Shown here: positions 1 through 6,994 of the stretch, piece after piece
Layout of the letters: each line of letters begins with the position of its first letter
Position numbering within the stretch: position 1 is the stretch's first letter
Source of the DNA: Flavobacterium psychrophilum
Lineage (GTDB): Bacteria; Bacteroidota; Bacteroidia; Flavobacteriales; Flavobacteriaceae
Reading direction: 5' to 3'
Length of the DNA: 26,623 nt
NCBI GenBank assembly: GCA_945872245.1
Contig: CAMBZB010000029.1
Span: forward strand, 1 to 26,623
Program-made: the position numbers and the translations under genes
Notes under the pieces: model-generated
What the model was told of the DNA's origin: nothing
Seen by the model: the letters and a program-made list of their open reading frames with translations, nothing else
Database searches by the model: none

Positions 1-672
1 TTTTTCTATTTTTTTAATTAGAACCAAACTCATCAATATCATCGTAAAGGCATAACCAATATCTTCAATTGGGATGGTTCCCAGACGAATTCCCAAGTTC
101 TCTTCATTATTATAAGATACCACAGGTTCATCAATAAAACTGCCGGTTAGAATTCCGTTGACGATTGAAAAAGGAATTAATATAATGAGAAAGGTGATGA
201 AAAACGTGTTCAAAAGATTGGGAACTTTGAAGACCGTGTAAGTCAAAACCAAAACCAAAAAACTGTAATTAACTGCCGTGTACCATTTATCATAATGAAT
301 AGCAATTGTAGGCAAAAGTACTAGCATCAAAATCCAATAAATGCCTCGTACTGTTCTATCCGATAAGGAAACGTTAGGAAAAAAATAGTGAAAAGCAAAA
401 TGAATAAAAATACTGGCATAAGGAATGCATATAAAAAAAAGCCATTCCTCGATAGGTAAATCAAAAAATTCAATTCCAGAATGATAGCGGGGATTGAAAC
501 TCCAAACTCCAATTTTGGTAAAAATAATATCCCAAATAATAAAGAATATGGCCGTCAGGATTATGGCCGAAAAAACAGCTTTCCACCGTTTTATATACCT
601 CATCCTGTTATCAAAACTGTATAAAAATGGAATAAGTAAGGAAGCGATATTTAAAATCAGGTATAACGACAT
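1..672 (-). CDS. crtYcd: Lycopene cyclase, CrtYcd type (3' end cut by window edge)
   Basis: The frame is open from an ATG at 672 to position 1 (224 codons, no stop), so the C-terminus lies outside the window. The translation is very hydrophobic, with six or seven likely membrane helices. It carries the two characteristic lycopene cyclase-domain motifs: LPIEEWLFF near residues 72-80 and TIPIEDIGYAF near 200-209. This is the membrane cyclase family in which the CrtYc and CrtYd halves are fused. It is unrelated to the flavoprotein CrtY/CrtL cyclases. Members convert the linear ends of lycopene to beta-ionone rings, giving beta-carotene. The ATG lies one base after the crtZ stop codon, so it is the last visible gene of the crt operon. 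The family assignment is strong; ring specificity is inferred from family and context. Confidence 0.9.
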   Translation of the reverse strand, partial: MSLYLILNIASLLIPFLYSFDNRMRYIKRWKAVFSAIILTAIFFIIWDIIFTKIGVWSFNPRYHSGIEFFDLPIEEWLFFICIPYASIFIHFAFHYFFPNVSLSDRTVRGIYWILMLVLLPTIAIHYDKWYTAVNYSFLVLVLTYTVFKVPNLLNTFFITFLIILIPFSIVNGILTGSFIDEPVVSYNNEENLGIRLGTIPIEDIGYAFTMILMSLVLIKKIEK

Positions 673-673
673 A

Positions 674-1114
674 TTAAATTTTAAAGTATTTAAAAGGCAC
701 GAAAAGCATTCCAAAACATTCGCCGTCTTCTTTTCCCAAATGTTTGTGGTGTACTTTGTGACCTTTGCGAAGCGCTATCAAATATTTGATTTTGGTGTTT
801 TTAAATAACTTCAACCGTTGATGGATGATGATGTCATGTACAATAAAATAGCTCAAACCGTAAGCAAAAATTCCCAATCCAATGAAGAATCGGTAATCAA
901 AACCGTCTTGTGCACCAAAATAAAACAAAAGAATGCTTGGAATGGCAAAGATTATGAAAAAAACGTCGTTTCTTTCGAAAACATGGGCGTATTTGGGCTG
1001 GTGATGATCCGCATGAAGATACCACAAAAAACCGTGCATAACGAATTTATGAGTACACCAAGTTATACATTCCATCAGTAAAAAAGTACCAAGAAAAATT
1101 AAAAAAAACAGCAT
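674..1114 (-). CDS. crtZ: Beta-carotene hydroxylase (CrtZ, fatty acid hydroxylase superfamily)
   Basis: This 146-residue membrane protein has the histidine boxes of the non-haem di-iron hydroxylase superfamily: H22xxxxH27, H34xxHH38, H93xxxxH98 and H119xxHH123. The length is close to the usual 150-170 of bacterial CrtZ. The family adds 3-hydroxyl groups to the beta rings of beta-carotene, giving beta-cryptoxanthin and then zeaxanthin, using O2 and an electron donor. Two or three hydrophobic segments (about 1-15, 51-67, 76-92) separate the boxes. It lies between crtB (49-bp gap) and the cyclase (1-bp gap), which fits an operon running to zeaxanthin. I cannot tell from sequence whether mono- or dihydroxylated product dominates. 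Confidence 0.92.
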   Translation of the reverse strand: MLFFLIFLGTFLLMECITWCTHKFVMHGFLWYLHADHHQPKYAHVFERNDVFFIIFAIPSILLFYFGAQDGFDYRFFIGLGIFAYGLSYFIVHDIIIHQRLKLFKNTKIKYLIALRKGHKVHHKHLGKEDGECFGMLFVPFKYFKI

Positions 1115-1163
1115 TATTATTTTTTTAATAAATTTATAAAACAGTTTAAAATCCGCAATAAGA

Positions 1164-2003
1164 CTAAACTAATTTCAACTTGTAAACTACAAAAGATTTT
1201 GCCAATAATCCAAATTTGACATAATTTGAAACCCGTATTCTTGAAGTTCCAATCTGGTGAGAAGGGGTATTTTCTAATTTTTTCAAAAGCTTTTTATAAT
1301 ATACAAATGCAGTATAAACACCAAATTTTGCTTCTATTGGCAACTTCGTAATACCTTGATAGGCAATCCTAAAATCCTCTTCTATTTCAGCAATAATGAT
1401 TTTTTTGGAATTCTCATCAAACGAATTTAAATCAAGTCCCGGAAAATAATTCCGATTCAAAATTAAATTATCATCTTTCAAATCCCTCAGAAAATTAACT
1501 TTTTGGAAGGCTGAACCCAGGCGCATCGCTTCATCTTTTAGCTGTTCGTATTTCTGAACATTTCCACCCACAAAAACCTTGAGGCACATCAGACCAACCA
1601 CATCGGCTGACCCATATATATAATCCTTGTATTCCTCTTTGTCTTTGTAATCCGATTTCACTAAATCCAACTTCATACTCTTCAAGAAAGCCTGAATCAA
1701 ATCGTCGGTTATGTTATATTTCTTGACCGTTTTTTGAAAGGAATTCAAAATAGGATTGAGACTTATTCCGGATATAAAAGCTTTGTAATAGTCTTTTTCG
1801 AAATCGGTTATTAAAATTTCTTTATCGAAATCGTGAAAGGAATCCACGATTTCGTCAGCAAAACGAACAAAACCATAGATGCTATAAATAGCATCCCTGA
1901 TATTAGGTGAAAGCATTTTAACCGCTAGTGAAAATGAAGTACTGTAGTTTTTCGTTACGAGTTTGCTGCATTTGAAAGATACTTCATCAAATAATTGCTT
2001 CAT
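1164..2003 (-). CDS. crtB: Phytoene synthase (squalene/phytoene synthase family)
   Basis: This 279-residue protein has both aspartate-rich motifs that bind the Mg2+-diphosphate of the substrate: D50EIVD54 and D174LKDD178, the latter in a QKVNFLRDLKDD context. The segment around YIYGSADVVGLMCLKVF (about 128-144) is also typical. The enzyme condenses two geranylgeranyl diphosphate molecules head to head into 15-cis-phytoene, the first committed step of carotenoid synthesis. The start codon is only 2 bp after the crtI stop, indicating co-transcription and probably translational coupling. Being next to crtI rather than to hopanoid or squalene genes favours phytoene over squalene synthase. There is no GGPP synthase (crtE) in this window, so the substrate must come from a gene elsewhere. 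Confidence 0.94.
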   Translation of the reverse strand: MKQLFDEVSFKCSKLVTKNYSTSFSLAVKMLSPNIRDAIYSIYGFVRFADEIVDSFHDFDKEILITDFEKDYYKAFISGISLNPILNSFQKTVKKYNITDDLIQAFLKSMKLDLVKSDYKDKEEYKDYIYGSADVVGLMCLKVFVGGNVQKYEQLKDEAMRLGSAFQKVNFLRDLKDDNLILNRNYFPGLDLNSFDENSKKIIIAEIEEDFRIAYQGITKLPIEAKFGVYTAFVYYKKLLKKLENTPSHQIGTSRIRVSNYVKFGLLAKSFVVYKLKLV

Positions 2004-2005
2004 GT

Positions 2006-3481
2006 TTATTGCTCTGAAAATTTCTTATTAATTAAATCTGATACAATCTTACCTGAAATCAACGAAGGCGGAACTCCTGGTCCTGGCACTGTCAACTGTC
2101 CGGTAAAATATAAATTCTCGACTCTTTTGCTTTTTATCTTAGGCCTTAAAAAGGCGGTTTGCGTCAAAATATTAGCCAATCCATAGGCATTTCCTTTGTA
2201 TGAATTGTAATCATTAACGAAGTCATTCACACAAAAACTCTCCCTGAAAATAATATTTTCGGAAACACTCTGATTCGTTAAGGTTTCAAATCTACTAATA
2301 ATATTTTGAAAATACTTCTCCCTGATTTCTGGAGTATCTTCAATTCCCGGAGCAATTGGTATCAAAAATATCCCCGCTTCTGTTCCTTCCGGCGCAACGG
2401 TTGAATCCGTCTTACTTGGAAAACTAGCATAAAAAAGGGGTTTTTCGGGCCATTTTGGGTTGTCATAAATAGCGTTTGCATGCACATCAAAATCAGTATC
2501 GAAGAATAAAGTATGATGCGAAACGTTGTCAATTTTTTTGTCAAACCCTACATAAAATAACAAGGAAGATGGAGCAAAAACTTTGCTATCCCAATATTTC
2601 TCTGAATACCCTCTGTATTTTTGGTCTAACAAAGTTTCCGTATGATGATAATCGGCACCGCTCAAAACGATATCGGATGCTATATTGATTCCGTTTGAAA
2701 TGACGCTTTTTACAACCCCATTCTCTACGTTGATTTTCTCCACGTTTTGGTTGGTTTCAATTTTTACACCCAATGATTCGGCCAATTCAACCATCCCGTT
2801 AATGACTTGATACATCCCTCCTTTTGGGTGCCAAGTCCCCAATCCAAAATCGGCGTAATTCATAAAACTATAAAATGACGGGGTATCCGACGGTTTTGCA
2901 CCGAGAAACAAAACGGGAAATTCCATTATTTGCCTCAGTTTATGACTTTTTATTTTTTTTCGGACCTTGGTACGTATACTTGAAAAAAACTGGTTTACCT
3001 TTTGGATTGTAACCGGGGTGATCAACTCTGTAATGGTGATTCCTGGTCTGTAAACCAAATCCTTTATGGCAACATCATAATTAAATTGGGCTTCCTTCAA
3101 AAATTTTTCGAGATGCATGGCGCTTCCATTTTCTTCTTTTTCGAAAATCGAAAGAATTTCCGGAAGATTGTCAGGTATTTCAATCGAGCTTAGGGTATCA
3201 AAATACACTTCATAAGCAGGATTTAATTTTTCCAACGCATAATAATCAGATGGTTTTTTGTCAAAATCAGCAAAAAATTTCTCGAACACATCCGGCATCC
3301 AATACCATGTAGGACCAATGTCGAAAGTAAAACCCTCTTTTATCAATTGTCGAGCCCTTCCCCCAACCGTTTTGTTCTTCTCCAGTATGGTAACTTGAAA
3401 ACCGCTTTTGGCCAAATAGCAGGAAGCTGCCAAAGCAGAAAACCCAGATCCTATTATGGTGATTGTTTTTGTTTTTTTCAT
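2006..3481 (-). CDS. crtI: Phytoene desaturase (CrtI-type flavoprotein)
   Basis: This 491-residue protein starts with a Rossmann dinucleotide-binding motif (IIGSGFSALAAS, glycines at 11 and 13) and the acidic end of strand 2 at ILEKN, followed by GGRAR near 40-44. The C-terminal FAD-contact segment YFTGQLTVPGPGVPPSLISGK is characteristic of bacterial-type CrtI. The family performs successive desaturation of phytoene, usually four steps to all-trans-lycopene. Length and end motifs match CrtI desaturases better than the CrtD/CrtO ketolase-like relatives, but those share the fold. It lies 34 bp after the regulator gene and 2 bp before crtB. A candidate promoter element sits directly in front (3490-3497), so this gene may be transcribed both from the regulator promoter and from its own. 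Confidence 0.93.
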   Translation of the reverse strand: MKKTKTITIIGSGFSALAASCYLAKSGFQVTILEKNKTVGGRARQLIKEGFTFDIGPTWYWMPDVFEKFFADFDKKPSDYYALEKLNPAYEVYFDTLSSIEIPDNLPEILSIFEKEENGSAMHLEKFLKEAQFNYDVAIKDLVYRPGITITELITPVTIQKVNQFFSSIRTKVRKKIKSHKLRQIMEFPVLFLGAKPSDTPSFYSFMNYADFGLGTWHPKGGMYQVINGMVELAESLGVKIETNQNVEKINVENGVVKSVISNGINIASDIVLSGADYHHTETLLDQKYRGYSEKYWDSKVFAPSSLLFYVGFDKKIDNVSHHTLFFDTDFDVHANAIYDNPKWPEKPLFYASFPSKTDSTVAPEGTEAGIFLIPIAPGIEDTPEIREKYFQNIISRFETLTNQSVSENIIFRESFCVNDFVNDYNSYKGNAYGLANILTQTAFLRPKIKSKRVENLYFTGQLTVPGPGVPPSLISGKIVSDLINKKFSEQ

Positions 3482-3489
3482 TTGTTTAG

Positions 3490-3497
3490 CAAAAATA
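3490..3497 (-). promoter_or_regulatory. Candidate internal -7 element before crtI
   Basis: On the minus strand this reads TATTTTTG, a full match to the Bacteroidota TAnnTTTG -7 element. No clear -33 TTTG is found 19-21 bp upstream. A hairpin-like palindrome (AATGC-4-GCATT, 3512-3525) sits about 15 bp upstream and overlaps the end of the regulator gene. If used, the transcript would start within a few bases of the crtI ATG. In such AT-rich DNA a lone -7 match is weak evidence. Confidence 0.3.
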
Positions 3498-3515
3498 TAA
3501 AATGTTTCAACAATG

Positions 3516-4427
3516 CTATTGCATTTGGTTCACTAAATCAGCTATGGTATTAAATATTTTAATTTTATCAGAAAAACCATCTTGTTTGATAAACTCTACC
3601 ATTCTACCAACATACCAAAGCTCTGTATTTTCGTCCGCTAATTCCATAATCATTCTATGTACATAGTCGTTGACCGAATCTTTATCCGGCTGCACTGTTA
3701 GATAGGAAACGAAAACAATAGATTCAAAATGTTTTTTCAAATCTGTTAAACTTTCAATTGGGACACTTTCTCCTAGATAAATGGTTTTATAGCCATGTAG
3801 TAAAGTCTCGTAATTCAGATACATGAGCCCAAGTTCATGCACTTCGTTCATGGGAAGGGAAAGAACAAAAACCTTATCAGTTTTGGTGGGCCTTAAAACC
3901 TGAAGTTTTTCTGTATTTATCAATAATTTTTGTTTGATTAAATAGCTGATGAAATGCTCATGGGCGGGTGATATGGTATTCGATTGCCACAACAGACCCA
4001 TTTCGGTCATCAGTGGAATGAATACCTGGTAGAAGACTTCTTTAAATGATTTTTCAGAAAGTAATTGGGCATAGGTAGTAAAAAAAAGCTCTTGATCAAA
4101 ATTCATCATCGCCATCTTAAAGGCACTAATCGCATGATTTTTAGCACTTTTTTCTGAGATAATTTCCCGAACCAATACCGGTATTTCCTCTTCTGGATAG
4201 CTGGCTATTTTGGATATTTTATAACCATAATCATGGAGCAAAGTAATGTTCAAAAGTTTTTGCAAACAGGCCAGGTCGTACAATCTAACATTGGTATCTG
4301 TCCGCATCGGTTGAAGGACATTGTATCTTTTTTCCCAAATTCGTATGGTATGCGCCTTTATACCTGAAAGATTTTCAAGATCTTTTATACTAAATACACT
4401 TTTAACATCTCCTGTATTGTTTATCAT
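3516..4427 (-). CDS. MerR-family regulator with CarH/LitR-like B12-binding domain
   Basis: Residues 11-55 form a MerR winged helix-turn-helix (FSIKDLENLSGIKAHTIRIW...). A helical middle domain follows, then a Rossmann-like C-terminal domain of about 120 residues. The middle domain has W147-x9-E157-H158, the motif that in CarH caps the upper adenosyl face of B12. The C-terminal domain has E195-V-H197-E-L-G200, matching the (D/E)xHxxG lower-ligand motif, followed by YLGESVP. Known family members bind adenosylcobalamin as a dark-state repressor of crt genes and fall apart in light. The gene is first in the crt operon and has a good promoter in front. Repression of its own operon, relieved by light, is inferred. 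The usual double-glycine third motif is only VGR here, so actual B12 binding is not certain. Confidence 0.88.
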   Translation of the reverse strand: MINNTGDVKSVFSIKDLENLSGIKAHTIRIWEKRYNVLQPMRTDTNVRLYDLACLQKLLNITLLHDYGYKISKIASYPEEEIPVLVREIISEKSAKNHAISAFKMAMMNFDQELFFTTYAQLLSEKSFKEVFYQVFIPLMTEMGLLWQSNTISPAHEHFISYLIKQKLLINTEKLQVLRPTKTDKVFVLSLPMNEVHELGLMYLNYETLLHGYKTIYLGESVPIESLTDLKKHFESIVFVSYLTVQPDKDSVNDYVHRMIMELADENTELWYVGRMVEFIKQDGFSDKIKIFNTIADLVNQMQ

Positions 4428-4445
4428 TTAGGTAAATTTAATAAA

Positions 4446-4477
4446 CAAAGGTAGTGAAAAATTCAAATAGAACTAAA
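4446..4477 (-). promoter_or_regulatory. Promoter of the crt operon
   Basis: On the minus strand, TACCTTTG (4446-4453) is a perfect TAnnTTTG -7 element. A TTTA lies at the -33 position (4474-4477) with 20 bp between. The predicted start of transcription is about 15 bases before the regulator ATG at 4427. There is no nearer gene on this strand, so this should drive regulator-crtI-crtB-crtZ-crtYcd. Confidence 0.65.
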
Positions 4478-4508
4478 GTACAATTCACAAATAAAAAAAG
4501 AAGTGGCG

Positions 4509-6593
4509 TTAGTTGTTTTCTATTTTTTTTGTTATTTGGCCATCCTTATTGTAAATCGTAACAAAATAAGTTCCTTTAGGATGTTTAGTCCAATCAATAT
4601 TTAAATCAACTGATGTTTGCTTTTTCTCAAAAATAAAATCTCCGGAAGCATTAAATACTTTAAATCCATTCATAGGTTCCTCTGCATGAATGTTAAGTGT
4701 TTTACCACCACTCTTTCTTTGTGAAAGTGCAACTTCTGAACAATCTATAACATTATTGCCAATTAGGTTAACTTGATTAGAAATTATCCAACTCGAAGCC
4801 AAATTGTTATCTAATGCAGTATTAATCAATTGCAAGTAGCTTCCGCCTCCATCTGCTTCAGTTGGCCAAGGAGATACGTCAAAATACTCGACAGAATCAA
4901 TCGTATTGCCAAAACCATCCATTAAAACTATCTTTTGGGAACTATTGGATAAATGTCTTGAAAACTGTCCAAAAGCTGCAACTCCATATTTTGTTTGAAA
5001 TGCGGTTGAATTACTAGCCAAATGTATAGTTCCTCCTGCAACTAAAGTAGAATTAGCAGGAAACTGATAAGAAATACCTAATTCTTTGAAATAGATGCCC
5101 GTTAAATTAACTACTGTAGAACCCGTATTTTTAATCGAAATAAACTCTAATCCATCACTTAAAGTAGAAGTGGCTTCTTGAGGATTATAATTAATTCTAT
5201 TGATTACAAGCGAAGGAACTGCTGTTGAACTACAGGCTGAAAAAGAACCTAAATTGGTGGTCATCCATGAAATCCTATTAGACAACCATGTTTTTAAATT
5301 GTTGATTTCAGTTGTCGGAAATTGAACTGAAGGATAATTAGATGTAGTCCATCTTTGTTCTTCTCTGGCTTTGGCTTCAGTAATTAAAGAAACCGTTTGA
5401 TCAATAAATTGAGTCAAACTAGCATAATTCAAAGGTTGTCCGGGCTGAATGAGCTGATTCCATCTTTTGGCTAAATTACATTTATACGTTGAATTATTAT
5501 ATAAATCTTTCCAGAATTTAGCACCTTCATTATCTCCATTAGCAAATTGCCAAACATCAGTATGACTACGATTAAAACCAAATAAAAATAAATCGTTTCC
5601 ATAGGTTAAATTAAAGTCCCAAATAGGTCCTGCTTTCAATTTACCGCCTCTATCTTTGTGAAAAAATGTACTGAATTGATATGCATCTGGATTAGAAGCA
5701 ATTTCATTAATCAACATAAAATCGACAAAAGAAGGAACATCAATCACAGAAGGAAAACCGTTCACAACGCTGGCGTTACTAGCACTCGCTGTTGCTTCTA
5801 AATTCAAAAACTGATTGTATATGTAAGCATTTTGTTGCGACGTAACAGCTGTTGGCTTAGGCAATTCATGAATGAAATTAGTACTACCGGCATAAGAACT
5901 CATCGTCCAAGCTATAGGATCTCCACCGGTATCTTTATCCGCTTTAGTGATGTATCCCCCTGATAAATTAGGTTCCGTATTATCAGTTGATGCGATTTTT
6001 GTAACATTTACTCTGTTAGTACCCGATTTAATTTTTTCTTGCATCACATACAATCCTCTATAATCTCCATTAATAACCACCTCACAATAAACGGTCCTAG
6101 TGGCATAATTTCCTATTTGTCTCGATAAGTTATAAGATAAATAATCTCTAATTAATGAGGGGTCAAATGCTAAACCATTTAAAATCCAGTCATTTTCACT
6201 TGGCATTCCTAAAATAGACACGTTATTGTTACTTACATTATCTGCCTTTAATGTGGTTAATGCGTAGGCTTTTTTAGGAAGCACTTGAGATGATGAACCT
6301 CTAATTTCGATACCAATTCTTCCATTATAATTTAGATAGGCTGTAGTATTTTGATCAGACATATAATTTCTACTTCCGTCAGGTCTTTTTATAATTTTCA
6401 TTGATGCTAATATCTTAGGGTCATCAAGAATTTCGAGTGATTGGTTGTTTGCATCCAAATCGGTGGTAATTATTACAATAGGCAAATTACTGTCGGTAAA
6501 TGTCTGTGCTTTTGAAGCATACGATAACAAGAAAAAAAATAATATAAAATTATTTAGTGCTGAACGAAAATTGAAAGGGGTAAATTTTGACAC
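4509..6593 (-). CDS. Exported CotH-family protein with lamin-tail domain and type IX sorting tail
   Basis: The protein has 694 residues. I take the GTG at 6593 as start: an in-frame stop lies just upstream, the next Met is near residue 65, and the GTG gives a good signal peptide (hydrophobic core about 14-24, cleavage after SKAQ). Residues about 40-450 match the CotH kinase-like fold: IEIRGSSS (95-102), PKKAY (106-110), NGDYRGLYVMQEKI (175-188) and GPIWDFNLTYGN (322-333). Residues about 459-590 resemble a lamin-tail (LTD) beta-sandwich. Residues 630-694 look like a type A type IX secretion tail, ending GTYFVTIYNKDGQITKKIENN. Bacillus CotH phosphorylates spore-coat proteins; what this protein acts on is unknown. 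It is probably released or anchored at the cell surface. It appears monocistronic. Confidence 0.85.
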   Translation of the reverse strand: MSKFTPFNFRSALNNFILFFFLLSYASKAQTFTDSNLPIVIITTDLDANNQSLEILDDPKILASMKIIKRPDGSRNYMSDQNTTAYLNYNGRIGIEIRGSSSQVLPKKAYALTTLKADNVSNNNVSILGMPSENDWILNGLAFDPSLIRDYLSYNLSRQIGNYATRTVYCEVVINGDYRGLYVMQEKIKSGTNRVNVTKIASTDNTEPNLSGGYITKADKDTGGDPIAWTMSSYAGSTNFIHELPKPTAVTSQQNAYIYNQFLNLEATASASNASVVNGFPSVIDVPSFVDFMLINEIASNPDAYQFSTFFHKDRGGKLKAGPIWDFNLTYGNDLFLFGFNRSHTDVWQFANGDNEGAKFWKDLYNNSTYKCNLAKRWNQLIQPGQPLNYASLTQFIDQTVSLITEAKAREEQRWTTSNYPSVQFPTTEINNLKTWLSNRISWMTTNLGSFSACSSTAVPSLVINRINYNPQEATSTLSDGLEFISIKNTGSTVVNLTGIYFKELGISYQFPANSTLVAGGTIHLASNSTAFQTKYGVAAFGQFSRHLSNSSQKIVLMDGFGNTIDSVEYFDVSPWPTEADGGGSYLQLINTALDNNLASSWIISNQVNLIGNNVIDCSEVALSQRKSGGKTLNIHAEEPMNGFKVFNASGDFIFEKKQTSVDLNIDWTKHPKGTYFVTIYNKDGQITKKIENN

Positions 6594-6621
6594 TTTGAAT
6601 AGGTTAAATTTTTAATTTTTT

Positions 6622-6629
6622 CAAACCTA
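6622..6629 (-). promoter_or_regulatory. Candidate -7 element of the CotH-like gene
   Basis: The minus strand reads TAGGTTTG, a perfect TAnnTTTG, 28 bp before the GTG start at 6593. A TTTG lies only 13 bp upstream, too close for a normal -33 element, so support rests on the -7 match and position. Confidence 0.45.
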
Positions 6630-6950
6630 CGAAAAAATTAGACAAAAGAGTGATATTGAATTTACCACCTATTAATTGAAATACTGATATTTTATTTATA
6701 ATCAACTAAATAACAGCGCCCAATATAAAAAAATCGGATTTTACAGAAATTTTTGATGTGTTTTTGTAGCGTATTTTTATAAAAATAAATTTAATTTTTT
6801 CTTAATTGGATTAATATTTAATCCAAACTGTCAATTAAATTAGAAATAGAAATAACGATAAAAATGAAGTATACTTTAAACAGTCTATCGGAATACTAAA
6901 ATCGTTTTAATAAAACTTAACAAATTTTGCTCATAAACATAAATACGAAT
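6630..6950. other. Gene-poor AT-rich intergenic region
   Basis: No coding frame of useful length and no tRNA-like fold is seen between the CotH-like gene and carB. The only longer start-to-stop run noted is an 11-codon micro-ORF on the plus strand (6864-6899), too short to call. The region contains the perfect inverted repeat listed separately and an AT-only palindrome at 6772-6787 (TATTTTTATAAAAATA). Confidence 0.6.
6806..6826. repeat. Perfect 9-3-9 inverted repeat
   Basis: TTGGATTAA (6806-6814), spacer TAT, TTAATCCAA (6818-6826). All nine arm bases pair. It lies about 180 bp upstream of the CotH-like -7 element and about 130 bp past the carB terminator. There is no T-tract, so it looks more like a protein-binding operator or a mobile-element remnant than a terminator. 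Confidence 0.75.
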
Positions 6951-6975
6951 AAAAAAAGCCCCGACGGGGCTTTTT
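6951..6975 (-). terminator. Rho-independent terminator after carB
   Basis: A perfect 10-bp stem (6953-6962 with 6966-6975) has a GCCCC/GGGGC core, a 3-base loop and A/T tracts on both sides, so it can work in both directions. It lies 20 bp past the carB stop codon. Confidence 0.9.
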
Positions 6976-6994
6976 CAATATACAAAACTCAAAC

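Noticed and set aside
327..512. Minus-strand 61-codon hydrophobic frame
   Set aside because: It lies in a different frame inside the lycopene cyclase gene, whose motifs PIEEW and PIED are in the frame open from 672 to 1.
818..1081. Plus-strand 87-codon frame
   Set aside because: Antisense to crtZ, where all histidine boxes are on the minus strand.
6864..6899. 11-codon plus-strand micro-ORF
   Set aside because: Too short to separate from chance, and no promoter with both elements lies before it.
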